Shown: positions 53,102 through 61,199 of the stretch, one piece after another
Layout of the letters: the number at the start of each line of letters is the position of its first letter
How positions within the stretch are numbered: the first letter of the stretch is position 1
Assembly (NCBI GenBank): GCA_934572465.1
Contig: CAKTLG010000006.1
Location: 18,811-82,810, forward strand
Length of the DNA stretch: 64,000 nt
From: an uncultured Oscillospiraceae bacterium
GTDB lineage: Bacteria; Bacillota; Clostridia; Oscillospirales; Oscillospiraceae
Direction of reading: 5' to 3'
Notes under the pieces: model-generated
Database searches by the model: none
What the model saw: the letters and a program-made list of their open reading frames with translations, nothing else
Told to the model about the DNA's origin: nothing
Made by a program: the position numbers and the translations under genes

Positions 53102-53761
53102 ATGAGAATACTTGTTTTTAACGGCAGCCCGAAGGGGGAGCGCAGCGATACCATGCACATCACCCGCGCGTTTCTGGAGGGCATGAATGAGGCTGCGCCG
53201 CAGGAGGTCGAGGTCGTCGACGTGATCGACCGGCACATCGAATTCTGCCGCGGCTGCTTTGCCTGCAAGCGAAACGGCGGGCGCTGCGTCATCGACGACG
53301 ATATGCGCGGGCTTCTCGAGCGGATGCTTGCAAGCGATCTGCTGCTCTTCAGCTTTCCGCTCCACAGCTACGGGATGCCGGCGATGCTGAAAAACCTTGT
53401 CGACCGGATGCTGCCGCTTTCCTCCATGGCGATGGCGGAGGTGGACGGGCGCTATGTTCACGTCGGCCAGAGCGACTATGCGCACCTCCGGTATCTGATG
53501 ATCTGCGGCTGCGGTTTTCCAAACAGCCGCCGCAATTTTGAGCCTGCCGTCCGACAGTTTGAGCTTATGTTTCCGAACGGTCACACCATCCTGACCGTGC
53601 CGGAGAGTCCGATGTTCAGCGCGCCGGAGGCAGCGGCTGTGACCGCGCCGCGTCTGGCGCTGGTGCGGGAGGCGGGGCGGCAGTATGCAGAGACCGGTAC
53701 GCTCGGCACGCCGATGATCCCCGAGGAGACCTATGCCGGCATCGTCAACGGCAGCGTTTAA
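53102..53761 (+). CDS. Flavodoxin-like NAD(P)H-dependent oxidoreductase
   Basis: 219 residues of the NADPH-dependent FMN reductase/flavodoxin-like fold family. FMN phosphate-binding loop ILVFNGSPKGERSDTMH at the N-terminus, then CRGCFACKRNGGRCVIDDDM, a Cys-rich motif found in iron-sulfur flavoprotein-like members, and SFPLHSYGMPAMLKNLVDR. It ends with a 40-residue alpha extension. The ATG at 53102 follows GCGGAGG. First gene of a three-gene operon with a hydrolase and an acetyltransferase. Its natural electron acceptor cannot be told. Confidence 0.87.
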   Translation: MRILVFNGSPKGERSDTMHITRAFLEGMNEAAPQEVEVVDVIDRHIEFCRGCFACKRNGGRCVIDDDMRGLLERMLASDLLLFSFPLHSYGMPAMLKNLVDRMLPLSSMAMAEVDGRYVHVGQSDYAHLRYLMICGCGFPNSRRNFEPAVRQFELMFPNGHTILTVPESPMFSAPEAAAVTAPRLALVREAGRQYAETGTLGTPMIPEETYAGIVNGSV

Positions 53762-53777
53762 GTATTAAGGAGAATTT

Positions 53778-54404
53778 ATGATGAAAGATATCGTGATATA
53801 CGTTCACGGGAAGGGCGGCTCGGCGGAGGAGGCCGAGCACTACAGACCGCTGTTTCCGGAGGCGGAGGTGATCGGCTTCGATTATCACGCGCAGACGCCG
53901 TGGGAGGCCAAGGAGGAGTTTCCGCGGTTCTTTGCCGCGCAGCGGGAGCACTGCGGCAGCCTTACGCTGGCGGCGAACAGCATCGGCGCGTTCTTCTCGC
54001 TCTCGTCGCTTTCCGGCGCGCTGGTCGATCGGGCGTATCTCATCTCGCCCGTTGTGGATATGGAAAGGCTGATCGGCAGCATGATGCAGTGGGCGGGCGT
54101 GAGCGAGCGGGAGCTTGCGCAAAGGCTGGAGATCCCCACAAGCTTTGGCGAAACGCTGTCGTGGCGCTATCTCACCTATGTGCGGGAGCATCCGATCGCG
54201 TGGCGCGTCCCGACGTGCATTTTATACGGCGAGCGGGACCATCTGACCGACATGGAGACGATAAAGGCCTTTGCCGCGCGCACCGGCGCAGAGCTGACGG
54301 TCATGCCGGACGGCGAGCACTGGTTCCACACCGATGAGCAGATGCGGTTTCTGGATGAGTGGCTCCTGCGCTCGTCGGCGGGGAGCCGCGGCGGGCGGGA
54401 GTAG
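53778..54404 (+). CDS. Alpha/beta-hydrolase
   Basis: 208 residues, cytoplasmic. DIVIYVHGKGGSAEEAEHY is the oxyanion-hole HGxGG region, LAANSIGAFFSLS is the nucleophile elbow (Ser in NSIGA), and the C-terminal GEHWFHTDEQM supplies the catalytic His; YGERDHLTD supplies the Asp. AAGGAG precedes two tandem ATGs (53778 and 53781); either could be used. It is 17 bp after the reductase and 4 bp before the acetyltransferase. Confidence 0.86.
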   Translation: MMKDIVIYVHGKGGSAEEAEHYRPLFPEAEVIGFDYHAQTPWEAKEEFPRFFAAQREHCGSLTLAANSIGAFFSLSSLSGALVDRAYLISPVVDMERLIGSMMQWAGVSERELAQRLEIPTSFGETLSWRYLTYVREHPIAWRVPTCILYGERDHLTDMETIKAFAARTGAELTVMPDGEHWFHTDEQMRFLDEWLLRSSAGSRGGRE

Positions 54405-54407
54405 GCC

Positions 54408-54950
54408 ATGAGGATCGAAACGCCGCGCCTTTTCCTGCGGGAGATGGCGCCGGAGGACTATGACGCGCTGTATGCCGTGCTTGCCGACTCCGACATCATG
54501 CGGCACTATCCCTATACCTTTGATGAAGCGCGGGTGCGGCGCTGGATCGATAAAAACATGGAGCGCTGCCGCGTGTTCGGCTTCGGCCTGTGGGCGGTCT
54601 GCCTGAAGGCCACGGGCGGGATGATCGGCGACTGCGGACTGACCATGCAGAACATAAACGGCACGATATTGCCGGAGCTCGGCTACCATATTGCAAAGGC
54701 TCATCAGCGTCAGGGCTATGGGACCGAGGCGGCGCGCGCCGTCCGCGACTGGACGTTTGCACACACGCCGTTCCGCATGGTGTATTCCTATATGAAAGAG
54801 GAAAACGCCCCGTCCGCCGCCGTCGCCCGCGCGAACGGGATGCGTCTGCTCGGCGCGTTTACGGACGGCGAGGGAGAGCGGTCGGTCGTATACGGGATCG
54901 GCAGGACGGAATGGGAGATCCAGAATAAGCGGGATGGATGCGCGCGATGA
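54408..54950 (+). CDS. GNAT N-acetyltransferase (RimJ/RimL-like)
   Basis: 180 residues. It starts IETPRLFLREMAPEDYDALYAVLAD as in RimJ/RimL-type proteins, has GDCGLTMQ and the acetyl-CoA-binding GYHIAKAHQRQGYGTEAARAV (Q/RxxGxG/A, about residues 85-105), and ends in a strand-rich part with FRMVYSYMKEENAPSAAVARANGM. It probably acetylates a small amine or a protein N-terminus. It is the third gene of the operon. Confidence 0.9.
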   Translation: MRIETPRLFLREMAPEDYDALYAVLADSDIMRHYPYTFDEARVRRWIDKNMERCRVFGFGLWAVCLKATGGMIGDCGLTMQNINGTILPELGYHIAKAHQRQGYGTEAARAVRDWTFAHTPFRMVYSYMKEENAPSAAVARANGMRLLGAFTDGEGERSVVYGIGRTEWEIQNKRDGCAR

Positions 54951-55000
54951 CGCGGTGCGAGGGGAAGCCCTCGCTTTTGAGAGCGCCGCTTCGCACAAAG

Positions 55001-55032
55001 CAAATGCTCTGCCCTCGGGCAGAGCATTTTTG
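55001..55032 (+). terminator. Terminator of the reductase-hydrolase-acetyltransferase operon
   Basis: AAATGCTCTGCCC / GGGCAGAGCATTTTT hairpin, 53 bp after the acetyltransferase stop. Confidence 0.87.
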
Positions 55033-55087
55033 ATCCGGAGCAGGGGGGCGGGAATTGCCGGAAAGCGGCGTTCCCGCCTGAAAAGAG

Positions 55088-55130
55088 AAAAACGCAGCGC
55101 AGACCGGCTTGCGGTCTGCGCTGCGTTTAA
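55088..55130 (-). terminator. Terminator of the HD-domain gene
   Basis: On the minus strand AAACGCAGCGCAGACCG pairs with CGGTCTGCGCTGCGTTT, followed by TTCTCTTTT. Confidence 0.85.
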
Positions 55131-55192
55131 GCGTCTGGCGGCTGCCTTTTTTGAGCCTGCTGCATTTGAGGGCGGGCCGCAGCATGGCGCCG

Positions 55193-55693
55193 TCAATCCG
55201 CGGGAGTCCGGAGATACATGCTGTCCAGAAGCTTCGTGCCCGCGGCAGTGCGGAACACACGCTCGCGGAAATTCCTGATCGCCGGACGCGCGTAGCCGCT
55301 CTCGCCCGCGTTGACCAGAAAATCCGCTTCCAACAGGATGCGGTGGTCGATGCCGTCAACGTTCGTGTAGGTGTGGTGGTGCGCGACCAGCCACGAGATG
55401 CGCGCCGCGTCGGAGCGCTCGACGGGCAGCTCTGCAAAAAACGCCTCCACCAGCGGCGGGCTTTCCAGCTCCTGATTTTTGCCGCTGGTATTGCCGTACT
55501 TTTCGCGGCACAGCGGACAGGCGATATCGTGCACCACGGCGGCGAGCTCTAAGACCTCCTGCGTGTGCCGGTTCAGTCCCTCCAGCTCCCCGATGGTCTT
55601 TGCCATCGCCCAGACCTTGAGAAAATGGTCAATGTCGTGGATGCTGCCGCTGTAAAATTCGATCATCTTTTGCGTTGCAGCTGCAACGATCAT
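55193..55693 (-). CDS. HD-domain phosphohydrolase
   Basis: 166 residues. The HD signature is spread over SGSIHDIDHFLKVWAMA (first His), AAVVHDIACPLCRE (HD), and AHHHTYTNVDGID with Asp in ILLEADFLVN. This is a metal-dependent phosphohydrolase or nucleotidase of the YfbR/YedJ kind. The ATG at 55693 has GGGAGGGG upstream. It lies just 3' of the MGMT gene (13 bp), so they share a transcript. The substrate is not determined. Confidence 0.87.
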   Translation of the reverse strand: MIVAAATQKMIEFYSGSIHDIDHFLKVWAMAKTIGELEGLNRHTQEVLELAAVVHDIACPLCREKYGNTSGKNQELESPPLVEAFFAELPVERSDAARISWLVAHHHTYTNVDGIDHRILLEADFLVNAGESGYARPAIRNFRERVFRTAAGTKLLDSMYLRTPAD

Positions 55694-55706
55694 AAGTGCC
55701 CCTCCC

Positions 55707-56240
55707 TTAAAGCGCCGTGCCCTTCTTCGGCACGAAAAGATGCGTCATGTCGGCGCGCTCCAATTCCAGCAGCTTTACTTTGCGCCCGACGCCGCCGGCG
55801 TAGCCCGTGAGGCTGCCGTTTGACCCTACAACGCGGTGGCACGGGATCATCAGGGAGATCGGATTATGTCCGACCGCGCCGCCGACCGCCTGCGCGGACA
55901 TTTTGGCACGTCCCTGCCGTCTTGCGGTCTCGGCGGCAATTTCGCCGTAGGTCATGGTCTTGCCGTAGGGGATCGTCAGCATGATATCGCAGACCTGCTT
56001 GCGGAACGGGGTGGAATCATAGCGCAGCGGCGGCGTGAGATCCGGCGCGCGTCCGGAAAAGTAGATGTCCAGCCATCGCCTTGCATCCCGCAGCAGCGGG
56101 TGTTCTTTTTCCTCAAGCTGCGTTGGCAGAATATTTCCAAAATACTTCTGCCCGTTGAACCACAGGCCGATGATCGCCGTTTCATCGCACGCCAGCGTGA
56201 TCGTGCCGAGCGGTGAAGCATATTGCGCTGTGTAAACCAT
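55707..56240 (-). CDS. ogt: Methylated-DNA--protein-cysteine methyltransferase
   Basis: 177 residues, with the active-site Cys in ISLMIPCHRVVGSNGSLTGYAGG (residue 134) and the helix-turn-helix region YGKTMTYGEIAAETARRQG. It repairs O6-alkylguanine by suicidal alkyl transfer. The true start is the ATG at 56240 with GGAGGACG upstream; the reading frame runs further upstream only because it is fused in phase to the tail of a decayed MalY/PatB gene. Neighbours (AlkA glycosylase) make an alkylation-repair group, though no Ada regulator is present. Confidence 0.93.
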   Translation of the reverse strand: MVYTAQYASPLGTITLACDETAIIGLWFNGQKYFGNILPTQLEEKEHPLLRDARRWLDIYFSGRAPDLTPPLRYDSTPFRKQVCDIMLTIPYGKTMTYGEIAAETARRQGRAKMSAQAVGGAVGHNPISLMIPCHRVVGSNGSLTGYAGGVGRKVKLLELERADMTHLFVPKKGTAL

Positions 56241-56702
56241 CGTGCGTCCTCCATTTTGCAAAACATAGTCTTTGAGTTGCCGCGGCGTATCTTCGAGCTG
56301 CTTTGCCGGCAGCCCCAACGCCGGACGGATGCCATAGGGGATGCGGAGCTGCCGCCCGCCGTGCCAGAAAACGCCGGCCTCGACGCCGGAGCGCAAAAGC
56401 CCGTTCGGCACCTCGGTTTGGAAAAGGCTGACGGCCGACTTGATGTTCGTTTCCGGTACCCGCTTGAGCTGCTCCATCCGGATTCGACCCTCCGGAGTGC
56501 AGACTCCGATGAGCGCGCAACGACAGCGCGTTCCTGTCGTTGCAGCGGCATTTCGATTCATACATGCGCCGCTGGCCGCGGGCGGCTTCATTATAAACGA
56601 TGCGGCGGCTCCCGACAAGCCCCACAAGGTTGAATGTTTTGGGCGGCGCGTAAAAGGTGACCGTCCGCCGCTTTGCATCCTCGGAATTGGACTGCGTGGG
56701 AG
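56241..56702 (-). pseudogene. Remnant of a MalY/PatB-type cystathionine beta-lyase aminotransferase
   Basis: Two reading frames, joined by a frameshift near 56560, match a PatB/MalY C-S lyase. RRTVTFYAPPKTFNLVGLVG is the PLP-lysine region (in MalY, ...TAPSKTFNLAGL). The second frame has ALIGVCTPEGRIRMEQLKRV (typical ALIGAYKPEGYEWVDELRQV) and then AGVFWHGGRQLRIPYGIR...LPAKQ...LKDYVLQ, the C-terminal end (VGVAWQDGR...PY.IR...LALP....DKYV). A stretch between the last two is missing, and the N-terminal half is absent. The remnant runs in phase into the MGMT gene. The 285 bp up to 56987 contain no feature I can support. Confidence 0.8.
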
Positions 56703-56987
56703 CTTCGAGCAAGCCGTGGTCTTGCAGCCTTCAACCAGCTTCTCCCGTCCCTCTTTCCGGCTCGTGCGGTGAGCGATGACGTTACGCTGGCGCTCTGCGG
56801 CGGCTTCATCCGTCCGGACATTCATGGAGAGCAGCCGCCCCTCCTCGTTTGAGCGCAAAAAGCGCCCCGCGCGGATGAAAACTTTGAAGCAGGGGAGCGG
56901 GGGCCTCAGCATTGCGGCAGAGTCAAGGCGTCGCCGGCCTTGGCGCGTTTTGCTGCAAGCAAAGCGATGATATCTGCCAGATCATTT

Positions 56988-57632
56988 TCAGACCTTTTTG
57001 CTGTTCGGCTTGGGATCCCTCATCTCAGGGATCGCGCCGCCGGCCACGGCCCACAGATACAGGCTCGCAACACTGCAATACGGACTGAAGCGGCGGCGGT
57101 ACTTTTCAAACAGTCTGCGGTCAATGCTGCGGTGGTGATAGACCATGCGCAGCCCGCGCTGGATGGCGAGGTCGTCGTAGCTGAAAATATCAGGACGCTG
57201 CATACAAAAGAGCAGGATCATCTCCGCTGTCCAGACGCCGATTCCTTTCAGGCTGCTCAATGCCCGAATCGCGTCTTCATCGCTCATGTGCGCCACAGCA
57301 TCCAGATCAAACGCGCCCGTGCGGACCTTTTCGGCAAAGTCCGTGATGTACTCCGCCTTGCGAAAAGTCATGCCCAGCCCTTGCAGTTTGGGTACGCCTG
57401 CTGCCAGAATGGTTTCGGCGTTGATCTCGCCCAGCGCGTCCTGCATCCGCCGCCAGATGGTCTCCTGCGCCTTGGTCGAGATTTGCTGGCCGATGATGTG
57501 ATGAATGACGGACGAAAACAAGTCCGTATCCGCTGCGCGGTCGATATGTCCGATACGGTCAATGACTTCGCCGAGCCGCTTGTCCTTTTGGCGCAGATAA
57601 GAAAGCTCGGCTGCTCCGTATGCAAAATACAT
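56988..57632 (-). CDS. alkA: DNA-3-methyladenine glycosylase II (AlkA-like)
   Basis: 214 residues, catalytic part only. The helix-hairpin-helix is LKGIGVWTAEMILLFC and the catalytic Asp is in IFSYDDLAIQRGLR (AlkA Asp238 position). It excises alkylated bases. It lacks the N-terminal TBP-like domain of E. coli AlkA, as many Firmicute versions do. The ATG at 57632 follows GAAGGTG. It is the first of the alkylation-repair genes (alkA, remnant, MGMT, HD). Confidence 0.92.
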   Translation of the reverse strand: MYFAYGAAELSYLRQKDKRLGEVIDRIGHIDRAADTDLFSSVIHHIIGQQISTKAQETIWRRMQDALGEINAETILAAGVPKLQGLGMTFRKAEYITDFAEKVRTGAFDLDAVAHMSDEDAIRALSSLKGIGVWTAEMILLFCMQRPDIFSYDDLAIQRGLRMVYHHRSIDRRLFEKYRRRFSPYCSVASLYLWAVAGGAIPEMRDPKPNSKKV

Positions 57633-57656
57633 TTTTTCACCTTCTTGTGCTTCATC

Positions 57657-57686
57657 CGAATTGCGATATAATTATATCGCAATTCG
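57657..57686. promoter_or_regulatory. 30-bp perfect palindrome, candidate operator
   Basis: The left arm CGAATTGCGATATAA is repeated exactly in reverse complement on the right, with no spacer. It lies between alkA and the AraC gene and contains a TATAAT-like sequence in its centre. A repressor binding here would cover the promoter region of one or both divergent genes. Confidence 0.7.
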
Positions 57687-57749
57687 TTGGGCAATACTAT
57701 TAGAATCAATCCAGAAAATATCAAAATCACGTCAATATGAGGATGCATA

Positions 57750-58637
57750 ATGGAACAGCAAAACTATATCAATTCCGTCAATCTGAACCAGAACACAGAC
57801 TTCCCATACTTGGTACTCAATATCGTAAACGACAACAGTTATCCTCGCAACCCTGGCTTCCAGGTCATGCACTGGCATGAAGATTTGCAATTTATCTATG
57901 TGCTGTCAGGGGATATTGAAGTTGTGACGCTGGAAACCGTCGTTTTGCTACATCCGGGCGAGGGGGTATTCATCAATAAAAACGTTGTGCATCTGGTACG
58001 CAAAAAGAACTTGTGTCACTATAACAGCTTTGTATTTCCAGATTATTTTCTAAAATTTTATTTTGGCAGTCCAGCGGGCAGCACGGTAGATCAGGTGACG
58101 GAAAATAATAATTTTCTGATCTTTCACATAAAAGATCAGAAAGAAAATCGGAACGTTCTTGATACATTGAAGAAGCTCACGGATTTGGAGCAGGAGAAAA
58201 CGCCGCTTTACGTTTATGAAGTCTTGACCACCCTTTGCACGCTGTGGTTGGAACTATGTCGCATTGTAACGCTGCCGCAAGCTCTGTCACCCCAAAATGT
58301 GGTCGAAGGACGCATGACCATATTCCTGCGTTACATCGAGCAGCATTTTTCTGAATCTATTTCATTGGATATGCTTGCAGAAAGCGCTCATGTCAGCAAA
58401 TCCGAATGTCTGCGCTGCTTCAAATCGTCATTACAAACCGCGCCGTATCAATATCTAATGGAATACCGTCTATCCAAAGCGGCGGAACTGCTCCGTAGTA
58501 CGGATGCGCCGATCAGCGAGATTGCAAACCGCGTGGGGTTCTTGCAGACCAGCCATTTCGGAAAGTGTTTTCGGGAGAAAACCGGAATGGCCCCGAGCGC
58601 ATACCGGAAATCCAAGAAATTGGACTGCCGCAGATAA
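57750..58637 (+). CDS. AraC family regulator with cupin-type sensing domain
   Basis: 295 residues. The N-terminal cupin-like domain (MHWHEDLQFIYVLSGDIEV, HPGEGVFINKNVVHLV) senses a ligand. The C-terminal two-HTH AraC domain spans about residues 185-290 (SLDMLAESAHVSKSECLRCFK, then PISEIANRVGFLQTSHFGKCFREKTGMAPSAYRK). The gene is clearly AT-richer than its neighbours, which suggests horizontal origin. The ATG has a GAGG site at loose spacing. The palindrome at 57657 is its likely upstream control site. Confidence 0.9.
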   Translation: MEQQNYINSVNLNQNTDFPYLVLNIVNDNSYPRNPGFQVMHWHEDLQFIYVLSGDIEVVTLETVVLLHPGEGVFINKNVVHLVRKKNLCHYNSFVFPDYFLKFYFGSPAGSTVDQVTENNNFLIFHIKDQKENRNVLDTLKKLTDLEQEKTPLYVYEVLTTLCTLWLELCRIVTLPQALSPQNVVEGRMTIFLRYIEQHFSESISLDMLAESAHVSKSECLRCFKSSLQTAPYQYLMEYRLSKAAELLRSTDAPISEIANRVGFLQTSHFGKCFREKTGMAPSAYRKSKKLDCRR

Positions 58638-58649
58638 AGCGGCAGTCCA
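58621..58649 (+). terminator. Hairpin overlapping the AraC stop codon
   Basis: TGGACTGCCGC and GCGGCAGTCCA pair around a 7-nt loop that contains the TAA stop. There is no T run, so termination is uncertain. Confidence 0.45.
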
Positions 58650-58741
58650 ATAAATGTTGTTGCATCGATGGTTTTCGCGAATGGCGCGCTTGTGGCGTAA
58701 TGAGCGCCGCTTGAGCGGTGAACACCTTCGGGCGGGAATGC

Positions 58742-59482
58742 CTATTCCCAACGGAAGAAGCGGACGGCAAGGATCGTGCAGAGTGCGGCAACGCCAACCA
58801 TGACACCGACCGGCAGCAAGGCGCTTCCCGTGCGGAGGCCTAAAAATGTATCTTTCATCATCGTAAGGCCCTGTGTCAGCGGGAAGAAGCTGACGATCTT
58901 CTGCATGGCTGGCGGCATGACCTCGATCGGCAGCGTCGTGCCGGAAAAGACCAGCATGGGGAAATAGAGGATCGAGGCAATGACGCTGGCCTGCTTGGTG
59001 TTTTTTGCCACGCCGCCTGCCAGCATACCGATGGACAGGGTCGAGAGCATGGTAAGCAGCCAACTTCCGAGAAAAGCCAGAAGCGAACCGTGCAGCCGCA
59101 CGCCCCACAAAAGCGCCGCAGCCGACAGCGTCAGAAGGGACACGGCACAGTAGACGGCATACATCGCCAGTTCAACGCCAAGAATGAACACAGGGCTGAC
59201 CGGCGTGACGCGCAGCCGCTTGAGGATCTTCATCTCCCGCAGACCGGATACGGCCAACGGCAGACCCATGAGTCCGCTCGCACAGATCGCAACGGCACTG
59301 ACAGCGCCGAAGGACTGTTCCAGAAACGTATAGCCGGCACCGTTGTAGGCGGGCCTTGCGCCGTAAATGATGCCGAGGAGGATGAAGATCACAAGCGGCA
59401 TCATGACAGCGAAGATCGGCATATTCATATCCCGCAGGCTGAGCTTCAGCTCCGTTTTAAGATAAGTAAAAAAGCGTTTCAT
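58742..59482 (-). CDS. ABC-2 type transporter permease
   Basis: 246 residues with six predicted membrane helices. The cytoplasmic N-terminus (KRFFTYLKTELKLSLRDMN) and KRLRVTPVSPVFILGVELAM coupling region are typical of ABC-2 exporters, as is the MVFSGTTLPIEVMPPAMQKIVSFFPLTQGL segment. It forms the membrane part of the exporter with the adjacent ATPase, whose stop it overlaps by 4 bp. Probable substrate: a drug, lantibiotic-like peptide or lipid. Confidence 0.92.
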   Translation of the reverse strand: MKRFFTYLKTELKLSLRDMNMPIFAVMMPLVIFILLGIIYGARPAYNGAGYTFLEQSFGAVSAVAICASGLMGLPLAVSGLREMKILKRLRVTPVSPVFILGVELAMYAVYCAVSLLTLSAAALLWGVRLHGSLLAFLGSWLLTMLSTLSIGMLAGGVAKNTKQASVIASILYFPMLVFSGTTLPIEVMPPAMQKIVSFFPLTQGLTMMKDTFLGLRTGSALLPVGVMVGVAALCTILAVRFFRWE

Positions 59483-60201
59483 GCGCCCGCCTCCTCATCC
59501 GAAAGCCGCAAATAAGCGTCCTCGAAGCGTTCGCAGCCGCACTGCCGCTTTGCCTCGGCTACAGTCCCGCGGAAAACGGGAGCGCCCTTTTTCAAAATGC
59601 AGATCTCATCACATAACGCCTCGACCTCATCCATAAAATGCGAGGTCAGGAAGATCGTCAATCCCTTTTCTTTAAGCGCTTCCAGCGTTTTCCACACGCC
59701 GCGCCGCGCTCTTGCGTCAAGCCCCGTGGTCAGCTCGTCCAAAAACACCAGCTCCGGCTGTGGGATCAGCGCCAGCACGATAAAAAGCCGTTGACGTTCG
59801 CCGCCCGATAGACCTTTGACTGGCGTGTTTGCCTTGTCTCCGATGCCGAACTGCTCACACAGTTTACGCCAGTCAGCGGGACTGCGGTAAAGACAGGCCG
59901 TTTCCTCACAAAGCTCGGAAACCTTGATCTCTTTGTGATAGTCGCCCTCCTGAAACTGCACGCCGATGCGCTGGAACAGCGCACGGCGGCACCTCAATGG
60001 GTCTTGCCCTAAGAGACGGGTCGTTCCCGCGTCGGCCTGTTTTGTGCCGAGCATACACTCGATCGTGGTGCTTTTTCCGGCGCCGTTTGCGCCGAGCAGG
60101 CCGAATACCGTGCCGCTTTGCACCGAGAGGTTCAGATGGTCGACCACCGTTCTGCCGTGATAGGCCTTGGTCAGAGCTTCAACAAAAATCGCTTCGCTCA
60201 T
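59479..60201 (-). CDS. ABC transporter ATPase
   Basis: 240 residues with Walker A LLGANGAGKSTTIECML, Q-loop FQEGDYHKE, signature KGLSGGERQRLFI, Walker B LVFLDELTTGLD (Leu in place of the common Pro) and the H-loop LTSHFMDE. It drives the ABC-2 permease encoded next to it. Its start overlaps the AraC-GyrI gene stop by 4 bp. The three genes form a regulator-ATPase-permease unit. Confidence 0.94.
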   Translation of the reverse strand: MSEAIFVEALTKAYHGRTVVDHLNLSVQSGTVFGLLGANGAGKSTTIECMLGTKQADAGTTRLLGQDPLRCRRALFQRIGVQFQEGDYHKEIKVSELCEETACLYRSPADWRKLCEQFGIGDKANTPVKGLSGGERQRLFIVLALIPQPELVFLDELTTGLDARARRGVWKTLEALKEKGLTIFLTSHFMDEVEALCDEICILKKGAPVFRGTVAEAKRQCGCERFEDAYLRLSDEEAGA

Positions 60202-61082
60202 TTCTGGACCCTCCTGACTGCCCGCAGCTCGATATAGCCGCGCTGCCCGCGGGGTTCCAGCTGGATGCGCGGATTCTCGTCATCCCAGCAATAGCCGATG
60301 ACGGACGGATCATAGCCGTCCATCGCCGTCTGCACAGTGCGGATCGCCTGGCAGTAATCCTCCTCGCGGAAGGGCTGACCCTGAAACATCAGATATTCGG
60401 CTTCGGGCAGATGAATGGTATCAAAGCCTTCGGGAATGATGCCTGCATAGTCGGTCTCGACCTCCACGCCCTGCACATAGGTGGAGGTGTTCGGCTTTTT
60501 GTACTTTTCGGGCAGCCACATGGAAACAGGCTCTCCGCAGAGCGACTTCATGCTCATGAGGATGCCCCATACGTCGCAGCTGACCTCCTCGCAGTAGGGG
60601 AAATAGTTTTCTGCACACTTGCCGCGCTTGATGATGCACAGACGCTCCGGCTTGCGGACGACCTGTATGAAGATCGGTTGAATGTTGGACACGTCGATGT
60701 TCTCCTTTCTCAGTTCACGATATTTTGCACCGTAAGGAATGAAGAACGGGACAGGAACGGGATTTTTCATGTAGTCGCTCGGGTTCAGCCCGAACTCCCG
60801 GTAAAAGGCCCGCGTGAAGGTGTCTACATTGGTAAATCCGGCATTGTAGGCCGCGTCGATGACCTTGACCTTGCCGCCGCGAAGCTGCTCTGCCGCCTGC
60901 GTGAGCCGGTATTTGCGGATATACTCGGTCGGCGTCAGGCCAAGGCAGCCGCGGAACAGCCGATAGGCATACCACGGCGAAAACAGCGACGAGCGCGCAA
61001 GGTCGGACAGGCTGATCTCCTCTGCCTTGTTCTTTTCGATGTAGTCCTGCATCCGCTGGACAGCCAGTATCTGCTCCTTCAT
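60198..61082 (-). CDS. AraC-type regulator with GyrI-like effector domain
   Basis: 294 residues. AraC-type DNA-binding at the N-terminus (about 1-105: MQDYIEKNKAEEISLSDLARSSLFSPWYAYRLFRG, TEYIRKYRLTQAAEQLRGG, FTRAFYREFGLNPSDY) is followed by a GyrI/Rob-like small-molecule-binding domain (about 150-294, HLPEAEYLMFQGQP). The order resembles Rob/SoxS-family multidrug sensors. I use the ATG at 61082 (AAGGAG, 9-nt spacing) over the TTG at 61091. It probably controls the overlapped ABC exporter. Confidence 0.9.
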   Translation of the reverse strand: MKEQILAVQRMQDYIEKNKAEEISLSDLARSSLFSPWYAYRLFRGCLGLTPTEYIRKYRLTQAAEQLRGGKVKVIDAAYNAGFTNVDTFTRAFYREFGLNPSDYMKNPVPVPFFIPYGAKYRELRKENIDVSNIQPIFIQVVRKPERLCIIKRGKCAENYFPYCEEVSCDVWGILMSMKSLCGEPVSMWLPEKYKKPNTSTYVQGVEVETDYAGIIPEGFDTIHLPEAEYLMFQGQPFREEDYCQAIRTVQTAMDGYDPSVIGYCWDDENPRIQLEPRGQRGYIELRAVRRVQK

Positions 61083-61199
61083 TCTTCTCAACTCCTTGCG
61101 GGCACATTATATCGTGCCAGAAGAGTTTTCTCTCGACTTTCCTTGCCATTCTGCGTTATTCGGCGCGTCTAGCGGGGGCGTAACCGATCTGCCTCCATA

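Noticed and set aside
56703-56987. N-terminal half of the MalY/PatB remnant or another gene
   Set aside because: No conserved motif of the family or credible start was found on either strand; left as unexplained sequence.
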